Shown here piece after piece: positions 1-5,447 of a DNA stretch of 6,338 bases; the first letter of the stretch is position 1; the number at the start of each line of letters is the position of its first letter. The position numbers were made by a program, and so were the translations under genes. The stretch lies in contig CALBLM010000305.1 in NCBI GenBank assembly GCA_937895695.1, forward strand, positions 1 to 6,338. The letters are read 5' to 3'. Under the pieces are notes generated by a model, which did no database searches, was not told where the DNA came from, and worked only from the letters and a program-made list of their open reading frames with translations. Source of the stretch: an uncultured Megasphaera sp. GTDB taxonomy: Bacteria > Bacillota > Negativicutes > Veillonellales > Megasphaeraceae.

Positions 1-327
1 CGTATTCATATGCATGTCACAGGGATTCCGCTGGCCCTTTCTGAATCCTGCCGGGAAACGATGGCTAGAGTTATCAACGATGTCGCTCAGTATGCCGATA
101 TCGTTATGCCGGGAACAATGACGCTCAACGGTGTGTTGCAAGCATTAGAAGCCGGTGCAGATGTTATCAAAATTTTCCCGGGAGAAATTTTGGGAATGAA
201 AGCCATTAAATCCATTCACGGACCGATTCCGCAGGCACCGCTCATGCCGACAGGCGGCGGAAAGACAGCAGCAGAAATTACAGAAGCAGCTAAGAAATGT
301 ATTGTATCTGTGAAGGCGGTAAGATAA
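1..327 (+). pseudogene. KDPG/KHG aldolase family, 3' part, probably internally deleted
   Basis: The reading frame is open from base 1 to a TAA at 325-327, so the 5' end lies outside the window. The stretch from about codon 36 (DIVMPGTMT, then LQALEAGADVIKIFPGE and PQAPLMPTGG) is clearly a class I 2-keto-3-deoxy-6-phosphogluconate / 4-hydroxy-2-oxoglutarate aldolase, which splits KDPG into pyruvate and glyceraldehyde 3-phosphate in the cytosol. The lysine of DVIKIFPGE corresponds to the Schiff-base lysine, and PTGG is the first part of the phosphate site. In intact family members PTGG is followed by about 50 residues, including a GVG(G/S) phosphate-binding loop. Here only about 22 follow, and they align with the final helix (AAEITEAAKKCIVSVKAVR). 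I infer an in-frame deletion of roughly 25-30 codons. The first ~30 codons also match the family poorly. The product is probably inactive; a divergent short homologue is the alternative. Confidence 0.6.
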
Positions 328-400
328 CATATATTAATTAAAGCCTGTTGTATTGTGCAGCAGGCTTTAATTAATATATGTTATGTTTTTTTATTTTTTT
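324..400 (+). terminator. long intrinsic terminator after the aldolase relic
   Basis: Bases 324-350 pair with 358-384 in a 27-bp stem with a single G-U wobble (348/360) and a 7-base loop (351-357). A T-rich tract follows directly (386-400, interrupted once by A). The stop codon of the aldolase frame (325-327) lies inside the left arm. No T run flanks the hairpin on the opposite strand, so it should act on + strand transcripts only. It ends transcription before the aminotransferase relic. Confidence 0.9.
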
Positions 401-410
401 ATGTTTGGGT

Positions 411-702
411 AAAATATTGGATATGAATATCTATGATGACAATCGTAAACTGTTATATAATGGACTCAAAGAAATGGGATATGACTGTGTATATCCAAGT
501 GGTGCGTTTTATCTTTTTGTCAAATCACCGGAAGCAGATGCCCAGGATTTTTCTGAAAAGGCTAAAATATTAAATCTTCTGATTGTACCTGCTGAGAGTT
601 TTGACTGTCCGGGATATGTTTGTGTATCGTATTATGTCGAGCCGGATATGATAAAAGGATTTTTTTGAAGCGTTAAAAATACTGATAGAACAATACAAAT
701 AA
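411..702 (+). pseudogene. aminotransferase (fold-type I, aspartate aminotransferase-like) C-terminal relic, frameshifted
   Basis: The frame reads DMNIYDDNRKLLYNGLKEMG, then YPSGAFYLFVKSP and LNLLIVPAESFDCPGYVCVSYYVEPDMIKG. This is the C-terminal small domain of class I/II PLP aminotransferases; in the family the Arg that binds the substrate carboxylate falls in the 'GYVRVSY'-type motif. Here that position is Cys (GYVCVSY), a loss of a key residue. The N-terminal ~290 residues with the PLP lysine are absent: the homology starts just after the upstream terminator. At 660-666 a run of seven T shifts the frame into an early TGA (666-668). Removing one T restores the family-like tail FFEALKILIEQYK, ending at TAA 700-702. 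No ribosome binding site precedes any ATG. This is a decayed remnant; the T-run shift alone could be a sequencing error, but the missing N-terminus could not. Confidence 0.85.
601..630 (+). promoter_or_regulatory. weak candidate promoter for the CoA-transferase gene
   Basis: TTGACT (601-606) and TATCGT (625-630) are separated by 18 bases. They lie inside the aminotransferase relic, about 90 bases before the CoA-transferase start. The terminator at 324-400 isolates the gene from upstream transcription, so some promoter between 400 and 722 is expected. The -10 match is only 4 of 6, so the placement is tentative. Confidence 0.22.
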
Positions 703-721
703 TATGAAGAAAGAGGGGCTA

Positions 722-2062
722 ATGATGACTGTTTATGATGAGTACCAAACCAAATTGTGTACACCGGAAGTGGCAGTACGTCTTGTGCGGGATGGCGATT
801 GGGTTGATTATAGTCAAGCTTGTTCTTTTCCTACGGAACTGGATGCGGCTTTAGCAAAACGGTGTGATGATCTGCAGAATATTAATGTACGCAATGCCAT
901 TTCCTGTCGACCCGTTCAAATTGTGGAACAAGATCTGAAAGGAAAAACATTCACGTATAATTTATGGCACTGTTCCGGATTGGATCGAAAATATTTGGAT
1001 ACAGGCCGAGCATTTCATTCACCGATGATTTTCCGCAACTGCAGTACGTACTATACGCGCGGATATGCACCGGTTAATGTGGCGATGGTTACGGTAGCCC
1101 CGATGGATACACAGGGAAATTTTAATTACGGTCTGACCAATTGTTGTCAGCAAGCTATGTTGGATGCGGCAGATACGATTATTTTAGAAGTAAATAAAGA
1201 AATGCCAGTTATTTATGGCATGGAAAATGATCATATTCATATCTCTGATGTCGATTATGTTGTAGAAAGTCAGGCGTCCTTATGTACCGTGCCCAATCGG
1301 GAAGCCAGTGATATTGATCGGCAGATAGCACAGAATATTTTCCCCTATCTTCACAATGGCATGACGCTACAGCTTGGTATTGGCGGTATGCCCAATGCAC
1401 TGGGTGTACTCATTGCCGAATCTGATTTAAAAGACTTGGGTATGCATACGGAATTAATGAGTGATGGCTATTTAGATTTATATAAAGCCGGAAAAATTAC
1501 GAATAAGAAGAAAAAATTGCAGAAAGGGAAAGGTGTCTTTTCCATTTGTCTTGGTTCAAAAGAGTTGTATAAATTTTTGGACCATAATCAGGATATCTTG
1601 TCAGCTCCGATGGAGTATGTGAATAATCCGGAAACGATTCGTCAATTAGACGACTTTGTTTCGATTAATGGTTGCATCGTCATGGATTTATATGGACAAG
1701 TTTGTTCTGAATCTGCAGGTATACGGCAAATCAGCGGCACAGGAGGGCAACTGGACTTTGTGACAGGTGCGTATATGGCAGAACATGGCAAAGCATTTTT
1801 GGCCATGTCGTCTATGCATGTAGATAAACAAGACGTCCGTCATTCACACATTTTGCCTAAGTTTACAGAAGGGGATATTATTACGACGCCCCGGACGCAG
1901 GCACCATATATGGTAACGGAATACGGCGTTGCCAATTTGTCCGGCCTGACTACTTGGCAGCGGGCCGAAGCCATTATTCAAATTGCGCATCCTGATTTTA
2001 GAGAAGAACTAATCAAAGCAGCTGAAGTCCAACGCATTTGGCGGCGGAGCAACAAGCGATAG
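722..2062 (+). CDS. acetyl-CoA hydrolase/transferase family CoA-transferase (butyryl-CoA:acetate or 4-hydroxybutyrate type)
   Basis: This 446-residue protein is full length for the family. It transfers CoA between acetyl-CoA/acetate and a short-chain acid, typically the last step of butyrate formation (butyryl-CoA + acetate) or activation of 4-hydroxybutyrate, in the cytosol. Visible motifs are the CoA-binding GIGGMPN (219-225), HTELMSDG (242-249) whose Glu244 aligns with the catalytic glutamate that forms the glutamyl-CoA thioester (Glu238 in Clostridium aminobutyricum AbfT), GTGGQLDF (339-346), and the conserved end IWRRSNKR. The start at 722 (or the adjacent ATG at 725) is chosen because AGAGGGG at 712-718 sits at Shine-Dalgarno distance; the in-frame ATG at 704 has none. 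There is no terminator after the gene and no partner subunit, consistent with a homomeric enzyme. Substrate preference cannot be decided by eye: the region after the catalytic Glu (YLDLYKAGKITNKKK) is between the butyryl and 4-hydroxybutyrate patterns, so no symbol is given. Confidence 0.93.
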   Translation: MMTVYDEYQTKLCTPEVAVRLVRDGDWVDYSQACSFPTELDAALAKRCDDLQNINVRNAISCRPVQIVEQDLKGKTFTYNLWHCSGLDRKYLDTGRAFHSPMIFRNCSTYYTRGYAPVNVAMVTVAPMDTQGNFNYGLTNCCQQAMLDAADTIILEVNKEMPVIYGMENDHIHISDVDYVVESQASLCTVPNREASDIDRQIAQNIFPYLHNGMTLQLGIGGMPNALGVLIAESDLKDLGMHTELMSDGYLDLYKAGKITNKKKKLQKGKGVFSICLGSKELYKFLDHNQDILSAPMEYVNNPETIRQLDDFVSINGCIVMDLYGQVCSESAGIRQISGTGGQLDFVTGAYMAEHGKAFLAMSSMHVDKQDVRHSHILPKFTEGDIITTPRTQAPYMVTEYGVANLSGLTTWQRAEAIIQIAHPDFREELIKAAEVQRIWRRSNKR

Positions 2063-2194
2063 TTTGTTGGTGGCTGGTTGTTAAAACAGACGGGTTTTGA
2101 CAATGTATGCCTGGGCCATCTTTCATGTTCTTTAGACCGTGAATTTGGCTGGTTCAAAGCAGAAACGTCCGTTATTTTTTCTATGGGTGTATGA
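2063..2194 (+). pseudogene. 42-codon C-terminal relic, possibly of a SAM-dependent methyltransferase
   Basis: Directly after the TAG of the CoA-transferase, and in the same phase, an open stretch runs to TGA at 2192-2194. It reads GGWLLKQTGFDNV, then CSLDREFGWFKAET and a short hydrophobic end (SVIFSMGV). The pattern 'xWLLxxxGFxxV ... xxGWF ... hydrophobic strand' resembles the last helix and strands of class I methyltransferases, where the C-terminus often reads 'LLxxAGFxxV...'. There is no start codon or ribosome binding site, and no N-terminal domain with a SAM-binding glycine motif. I read it as the tail of a deleted gene. The family assignment is by pattern only and is weak. Confidence 0.35.
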
Positions 2195-2195
2195 G

Positions 2196-2224
2196 TTGCC
2201 TGCATGGAAGCGATACAGTATAGT
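2196..2224 (+). promoter_or_regulatory. candidate sigma70 promoter P1 for the amidohydrolase gene
   Basis: TTGCCT (2196-2201) and TATAGT (2219-2224) are spaced by 17 bases. Transcription would start near 2231, giving a leader of about 70 bases to the ATG at 2299. The motifs match the consensus at 4 of 6 and 5 of 6 positions. Confidence 0.4.
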
Positions 2225-2249
2225 AGCTTACTTTTTATATAAGACCTAC

Positions 2250-2278
2250 TTGCATCACAGAAAAAGTTTGCGTACAAT
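2250..2278 (+). promoter_or_regulatory. candidate sigma70 promoter P2 for the amidohydrolase gene
   Basis: TTGCAT (2250-2255) and TACAAT (2273-2278) are spaced by 17 bases, with 4 of 6 and 5 of 6 consensus matches. Transcription would start near 2285, only about 14 bases before the ATG at 2299, still leaving the AAGGA ribosome binding site (2289-2293) in the transcript. It lies downstream of, and does not overlap, the other candidate. Confidence 0.5.
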
Positions 2279-2298
2279 ACTAGTACATAAGGAAAACC

Positions 2299-3507
2299 AT
2301 GAAAGAAGATGCGATGATGAATAACATGATAAAAAAGTTAGTTGAGGACTATGGTCACCAACTCATCGACAACCGCCGGTACCTTCACGCTCATCCGGAA
2401 CTATCGTTTAAGGAAAGGCAAACTGCGGCATGGATTAGACAGCGTTTACAAGCGGCAGGGATTCCAATCCTCAAAGGCATTCACGGCAACAGTACGGTAG
2501 GGTATCTAAAAGGCACACAGCCAGGACCGGCCATTGGATTTCGGGCAGATATTGATGCCTTAGGCCTTACAGAAGAAAATGATTTGCCCTATAAAAGCCA
2601 ACACTGCGGTGTCATGCATGCCTGTGGACATGATGCGCATACGGCTGTGTTGATGGCTATGGCAGAAATATTGGCACAACATAAAGAATGTATTCATGGT
2701 ACGGTTTATTTTATTTTTCAGCAAGCAGAAGAATATCTGCCAGGTGGTGCGAAAGGACTTGTTGAAGATGGGGTGATGGATAGGCTGGATTATATTTTTG
2801 GCTGGCATGTTGGGGCGATGGATACAGTAGGGACAGCAGATATTTCAGCAGGATTCCGTACTGCCGCAGTCGGCACGTATGATTTAAAGATTACCGGCAA
2901 AGGCGGTCATGGCGGTTCGCCGCATCAATGTAATAATCCGATTATTCCGGCTGCAGAATTAGTTAGTGCGATTAATCTGATTCCGGCTTTGAAATGCGAT
3001 CCCTTGGCAAATTGCACGGTATCGGTCAGTAATTTGATTTGTGGTGTTGCCGGTGTGGACAATGTATTGCCAGAAACTGTTGTTATGGGTGGTAATATTC
3101 GCAGCTTGCAGACTGACGTGCGGGATTTTGTCATGATAGAAATAAAAAGGCTGGCTGAATCGATCAGTGCAGCGCATCAATGTCAATGTGACGTGCATCT
3201 TGTCTATGGGTATCCTGCCTTGGATGTGGATGAAACGTGTGCAGATATCATGAAAGAAGCGGCTCGTGAAGTAGGATTGACAGTCGTGCAAAAACAGCCT
3301 AGTCTAGGGGCCGAAGATTTTGCTTACTATAGCCAAAAAAAACCGGCTGGATTTGCCCATTTGGGAATGGCTGATCCCACAGGAAAATATGCGCCGACGC
3401 CACATCATAATCCTTGTTTTTACATTGATGATGAAAAAGGATTACCATTGGCATTACAATTTATATTGACTACGTATTTCATAACCGTAAAGACAGTACA
3501 TAGCTGA
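2299..3507 (+). CDS. M20-family metallo-amidohydrolase (N-acyl-amino-acid / hippurate hydrolase-like)
   Basis: This 402-residue protein has the full M20D (amidohydrolase/IAA-amino-acid hydrolase-like) architecture: a catalytic zinc domain split by a dimerisation (lid) domain inserted at roughly residues 185-300. Visible signatures are RRYLHAHPELSFKE (26-39), GFRADIDAL (80-88), MHACGHDAH (106-114), QQAEE (141-145), GWHVG (168-172), KGGHGGSPH (201-209) and HHNPCF (369-374). The expected metal and catalytic residues are Cys109, His111, Glu144/Glu145, His170 and His370. Such enzymes hydrolyse N-acyl amino acids, hippurate or related amides in the cytosol; the actual substrate is not readable here. 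There is no signal peptide. The start at 2299 follows AAGGA by five bases; ATGs at 2314 and 2317 are alternatives behind AAAGAAG. The last ~12 residues (TYFITVKTVHS) are less family-like than the rest. No terminator separates it from the thi promoter downstream. Confidence 0.92.
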   Translation: MKEDAMMNNMIKKLVEDYGHQLIDNRRYLHAHPELSFKERQTAAWIRQRLQAAGIPILKGIHGNSTVGYLKGTQPGPAIGFRADIDALGLTEENDLPYKSQHCGVMHACGHDAHTAVLMAMAEILAQHKECIHGTVYFIFQQAEEYLPGGAKGLVEDGVMDRLDYIFGWHVGAMDTVGTADISAGFRTAAVGTYDLKITGKGGHGGSPHQCNNPIIPAAELVSAINLIPALKCDPLANCTVSVSNLICGVAGVDNVLPETVVMGGNIRSLQTDVRDFVMIEIKRLAESISAAHQCQCDVHLVYGYPALDVDETCADIMKEAAREVGLTVVQKQPSLGAEDFAYYSQKKPAGFAHLGMADPTGKYAPTPHHNPCFYIDDEKGLPLALQFILTTYFITVKTVHS

Positions 3508-3538
3508 TAGGAATCCAAAATTTCGGCATGCGTATTTC

Positions 3539-3567
3539 TTGACAAGCTATGTAAAATGGGATACACT
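3539..3567 (+). promoter_or_regulatory. thi operon promoter
   Basis: A perfect -35 TTGACA (3539-3544) and TACACT -10 (3562-3567) are separated by 17 bases. Transcription would start near 3574, about ten bases before the TPP aptamer. This is the best promoter in the window, as expected for a gene set controlled mainly by leader attenuation rather than by initiation. Confidence 0.8.
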
Positions 3568-3582
3568 AACAGCAAGTAAATA

Positions 3583-3668
3583 AACAGGGAGCTGATGAAA
3601 TCGGCTGAGAGGAAGCTCATAGCTTCGACCTAAAACCTGATTTGGATAATGCCAACGTAGGATAATAT
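3583..3668 (+). ncRNA. TPP riboswitch aptamer (THI element)
   Basis: The conserved THI-box parts are present in order. CTGAGA (3605-3610) follows a short hairpin, 3590-3595 with 3601-3606, in the pyrimidine-sensing arm. ACCTGATTTGGATAATGCCAACGTAGG (continuous at 3635-3661) forms the diphosphate-sensing arm. Between them an optional extra stem (3612-3616 with 3622-3626, loop 3617-3621) is inserted, as seen in many Firmicutes. Binding of thiamin pyrophosphate should favour the terminator at 3683-3712. The closing P1 helix is AT-rich and I could not define its exact edges, so the ends are approximate. It directly precedes thiS-thiF-thiG-thiH, which fits its role. Confidence 0.95.
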
Positions 3669-3682
3669 GTACAGACTATCAG

Positions 3683-3712
3683 CAGAGGCGGTTATCCGGC
3701 CTCTGTTTTTTA
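3683..3712 (+). terminator. riboswitch expression-platform terminator
   Basis: CAGAGGC (3683-3689) pairs with GCCTCTG (3699-3705), and T3706-T3711 follow. This is a compact intrinsic terminator 15 bases after the aptamer. A competing structure is visible: aptamer bases 3644-3653 (GGATAATGCC) can pair with 3687-3697 (GGCGGTTATCC, two-for-one internal bulge), which takes up the left arm and loop of the terminator. This suggests an off-switch acting by premature termination. Confidence 0.85.
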
Positions 3713-3750
3713 TTAGATAGTAATGATATAGTATGACCATGTGAGTGAGC

Positions 3751-3809
3751 GAGAGTTCATGAAGGGGTACACCACCGCGGGTGTAGTTCCTTTGTGAACT
3801 CTTTTTTTT
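3751..3809 (+). terminator. second leader terminator hairpin before thiS, T-box-like loop
   Basis: Bases 3752-3767 pair with 3787-3802 and 3768-3773 pair with 3780-3785, with one bulged G (3786). This gives a 22-bp stem including four G-U pairs, closed by the six-base loop ACCGCG (3774-3779). Eight T (3802-3809) follow. It is a strong intrinsic terminator by structure, placed just before the thiS ribosome binding site (3812-3819). Any transcript that escapes the TPP terminator must also pass it. No stem I or specifier region of a T-box fits in the 40 bases after the first terminator, so a standard T-box is not supported. Confidence 0.75.
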
Positions 3810-3827
3810 ATAGGAGGTGTGAGCATC

Positions 3828-4031
3828 ATGATTACGGTTAAAATTAACGGTCAGACCATGCAGTGGGAACAGTCAATGACTATACAACAATATTTGGAAA
3901 GTCAAAACCATACCTTGACTCGTGTTGCTGTAGAACAGAATGGACGTATTGTTCCTAAAAGTATCTATAGTACGCAACACATTGAAGATGGCGATACCCT
4001 AGAGGTTGTATCGTTTGTAGGAGGAGGCTAA
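3828..4031 (+). CDS. thiS: sulfur carrier protein ThiS
   Basis: This 67-residue protein has the ubiquitin-like beta-grasp pattern of ThiS: an N-terminal MITVKINGQ strand, a central helix (TIQQYLESQ), VAVEQNGRIVPKS, DGDTLEVVSFVGGG. The C-terminal Gly-Gly is adenylylated by ThiF and converted to a thiocarboxylate that supplies the thiazole sulfur to ThiG. The length and the bare GG end are typical. ATG 3828 is chosen because AGGAGGTG (3812-3819) lies eight bases upstream; the in-frame GTG at 3819 overlaps that Shine-Dalgarno sequence. It is the first gene of the riboswitch-controlled operon and stops three bases before thiF. Confidence 0.95.
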   Translation: MITVKINGQTMQWEQSMTIQQYLESQNHTLTRVAVEQNGRIVPKSIYSTQHIEDGDTLEVVSFVGGG

Positions 4032-4034
4032 TAT

Positions 4035-4673
4035 ATGATGCCGACACAAGAAGAAATATATGAAGCTCTATGCAAACGCCATGGCAAAGCCGTGCAGGAT
4101 AAGCTGGCAAAGGCTAAGGTGGCGATTGCAGGATTAGGCGGTTTAGGCTCTAATATAGCGATTGCCTTAGCGCGGATTGGTGTTGGACAGTTGCATATCG
4201 TTGATTTTGATCGCGTAGATTTGACAAATCTCAATAGACAGCATTATTTCATTCGTCATTTGGGACAGTACAAGACAGAAGCTCTGAAAGAACAAATCTT
4301 GCAAATTAATCCGTATATTCACGTTACAATGGATTGCTTGAAAATTACGGCAGATAAGGTACCGGCTTTATTTGCAGATGCTGATATTATTTGCGAAGCC
4401 TTTGACGTACCGGAAAATAAAGCCATGCTAGTCAATGCCGTGTTGGAATATTTGCCGGATACGTGGCTCCTTTCAGGAAATGGCATGGCCGGATATGGAC
4501 AAAGCAATGCCATCACAACCCGACAAATACTGCCTAAATTTTATCTTTGCGGTGATAATATTAGCGGCAACGATACGAAATCGCTGATGGCACCGCGTGT
4601 AGCCATTTGCGCAGCTCACGAAGCCAATATGGCAGCCGAATTGATTATTGAACATATAGGAAAAGAGGAATAA
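4035..4673 (+). CDS. thiF: ThiS adenylyltransferase ThiF (short form)
   Basis: This 212-residue E1-like enzyme activates the ThiS C-terminus with ATP. Visible are the Rossmann ATP loop GLGGLGSN (33-40), the DFDRVD stretch (57-62) and NLNRQHY (65-71) with the conserved Asn and Arg, and Lys80 in LGQYKTEAL, all part of the adenylylation site. It is shorter than E. coli ThiF (about 250 residues) and has no CxxC pair for the structural zinc; it matches the short ThiF type common in Clostridia and relatives. Cys residues are at 13, 101, 120, 172 and 192. The ribosome binding site AGGAGGAGG (4019-4027) lies within the last thiS codons, seven bases before the ATG; a second ATG at 4038 is possible. 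The TAA overlaps the ATG at 4673. The alternative reading as a MoeB or HesA homologue is unlikely given thiS before it and thiG after it. Confidence 0.93.
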   Translation: MMPTQEEIYEALCKRHGKAVQDKLAKAKVAIAGLGGLGSNIAIALARIGVGQLHIVDFDRVDLTNLNRQHYFIRHLGQYKTEALKEQILQINPYIHVTMDCLKITADKVPALFADADIICEAFDVPENKAMLVNAVLEYLPDTWLLSGNGMAGYGQSNAITTRQILPKFYLCGDNISGNDTKSLMAPRVAICAAHEANMAAELIIEHIGKEE

Positions 4674-4675
4674 TG

Positions 4676-5434
4676 ATGACTTGGAAATTAGGAAACCATG
4701 AATTTCAATCCCGTTTTATTTTAGGTTCAGGAAAATATTCATTGACGTTAATTAAAGCAGCCGTAGAAAATGCCCAGGCAGATATTGTTACCTTGGCACT
4801 GCGCCGTGTCAATGATGGCGGTATGGCAAATATTCTCGATTATATTCCGGAACATGTTACGCTGCTGCCTAATACATCAGGAGCAAGAAATGCAGAAGAA
4901 GCCGTTCGCATTGCTCATTTATCCCGCGAATTATGCCATAGTGATTTGGTAAAAATTGAAATCATGCGTGACAGCAAATATTTGCTGCCTGACAATGCCG
5001 AAACGATTAAGGCAACAGAAATTCTTGCTAAAGAAGGCTTTACGGTTTTGCCGTATATGTATCCGGATTTAAATGTAGCTCGTGATTTGGCCAATGCCGG
5101 AGCGGCAGCGATTATGCCGTTGGGAGCACCGATTGGTACGAATAAAGGCCTTTGCACAAAGGAATTTATTCAAATTTTGATTGATGAAATGGATTTGCCG
5201 ATTATTGTAGATGCCGGTATTGGCAGACCATCCCAGGCTTGCGAAGCGATGGAAATGGGTGCAGCAGCTATTATGGCTAATACGGCCATTGCAACGGCCG
5301 GCGATGTACCGCGTATGGCTGAAGCATTTAAGTTAGCTATTGAAGCTGGACATTTAGCATATACGGCAAAATTAGGGCGTGTTCAAGATAAAGGAGCCGC
5401 TTCTTCACCGCTTACAGGATATTTGCGTGATTAA
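4676..5434 (+). CDS. thiG: thiazole synthase ThiG
   Basis: This 252-residue TIM-barrel enzyme has the normal family length. It condenses 1-deoxy-D-xylulose 5-phosphate, dehydroglycine and ThiS-thiocarboxylate to the thiazole phosphate carboxylate. Recognisable parts are FQSRFILGSGKYS near the N-terminus, LVKIEIM with the lysine (residue 93 from this start) that forms the imine with the sugar, LLPDNAETIKATEIL, GFTVLPY, the phosphate-binding MPLGAPIGTNKGL, and IVDAGIGRPSQA followed by ANTAIATA. The start at 4676 is preferred because GAGG (4665-4668) is seven bases away. The ATG at 4673 overlaps the thiF stop with a spacing of four and adds one Met. The junction TAATGATG makes translational coupling with thiF likely. 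Confidence 0.96.
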   Translation: MTWKLGNHEFQSRFILGSGKYSLTLIKAAVENAQADIVTLALRRVNDGGMANILDYIPEHVTLLPNTSGARNAEEAVRIAHLSRELCHSDLVKIEIMRDSKYLLPDNAETIKATEILAKEGFTVLPYMYPDLNVARDLANAGAAAIMPLGAPIGTNKGLCTKEFIQILIDEMDLPIIVDAGIGRPSQACEAMEMGAAAIMANTAIATAGDVPRMAEAFKLAIEAGHLAYTAKLGRVQDKGAASSPLTGYLRD

Positions 5435-5447
5435 GGAGGAATGTATT

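Noticed and set aside
2171..2195. Possible terminator for the CoA-transferase gene at the T run 2175-2180
   Set aside because: The only preceding complement (AACG/CGTT) has a two-base loop and four pairs, too weak to form a terminator hairpin.
1978..2277. Open frame of 99 codons on the minus strand
   Set aside because: It runs antisense to the conserved CoA-transferase end and the relic, has no recognisable motif and no convincing ribosome site.
2139..2324. Open frame of 61 codons on the plus strand
   Set aside because: It lies in a different phase over the methyltransferase-like relic and both candidate promoters, overlaps the amidohydrolase start and has no family-like composition.
2959..3291. 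Open frame of 110 codons on the minus strand
   Set aside because: It is fully antisense to the lid domain of the M20 amidohydrolase, whose plus-strand frame is conserved throughout.
3713..3809. A complete T-box riboswitch before thiS
   Set aside because: Only the ACCGCG(GG) string and the AAGG/CCTT flanks resemble a T-box. There is no TGGN bulge and no room for stem I between the first terminator and this hairpin.
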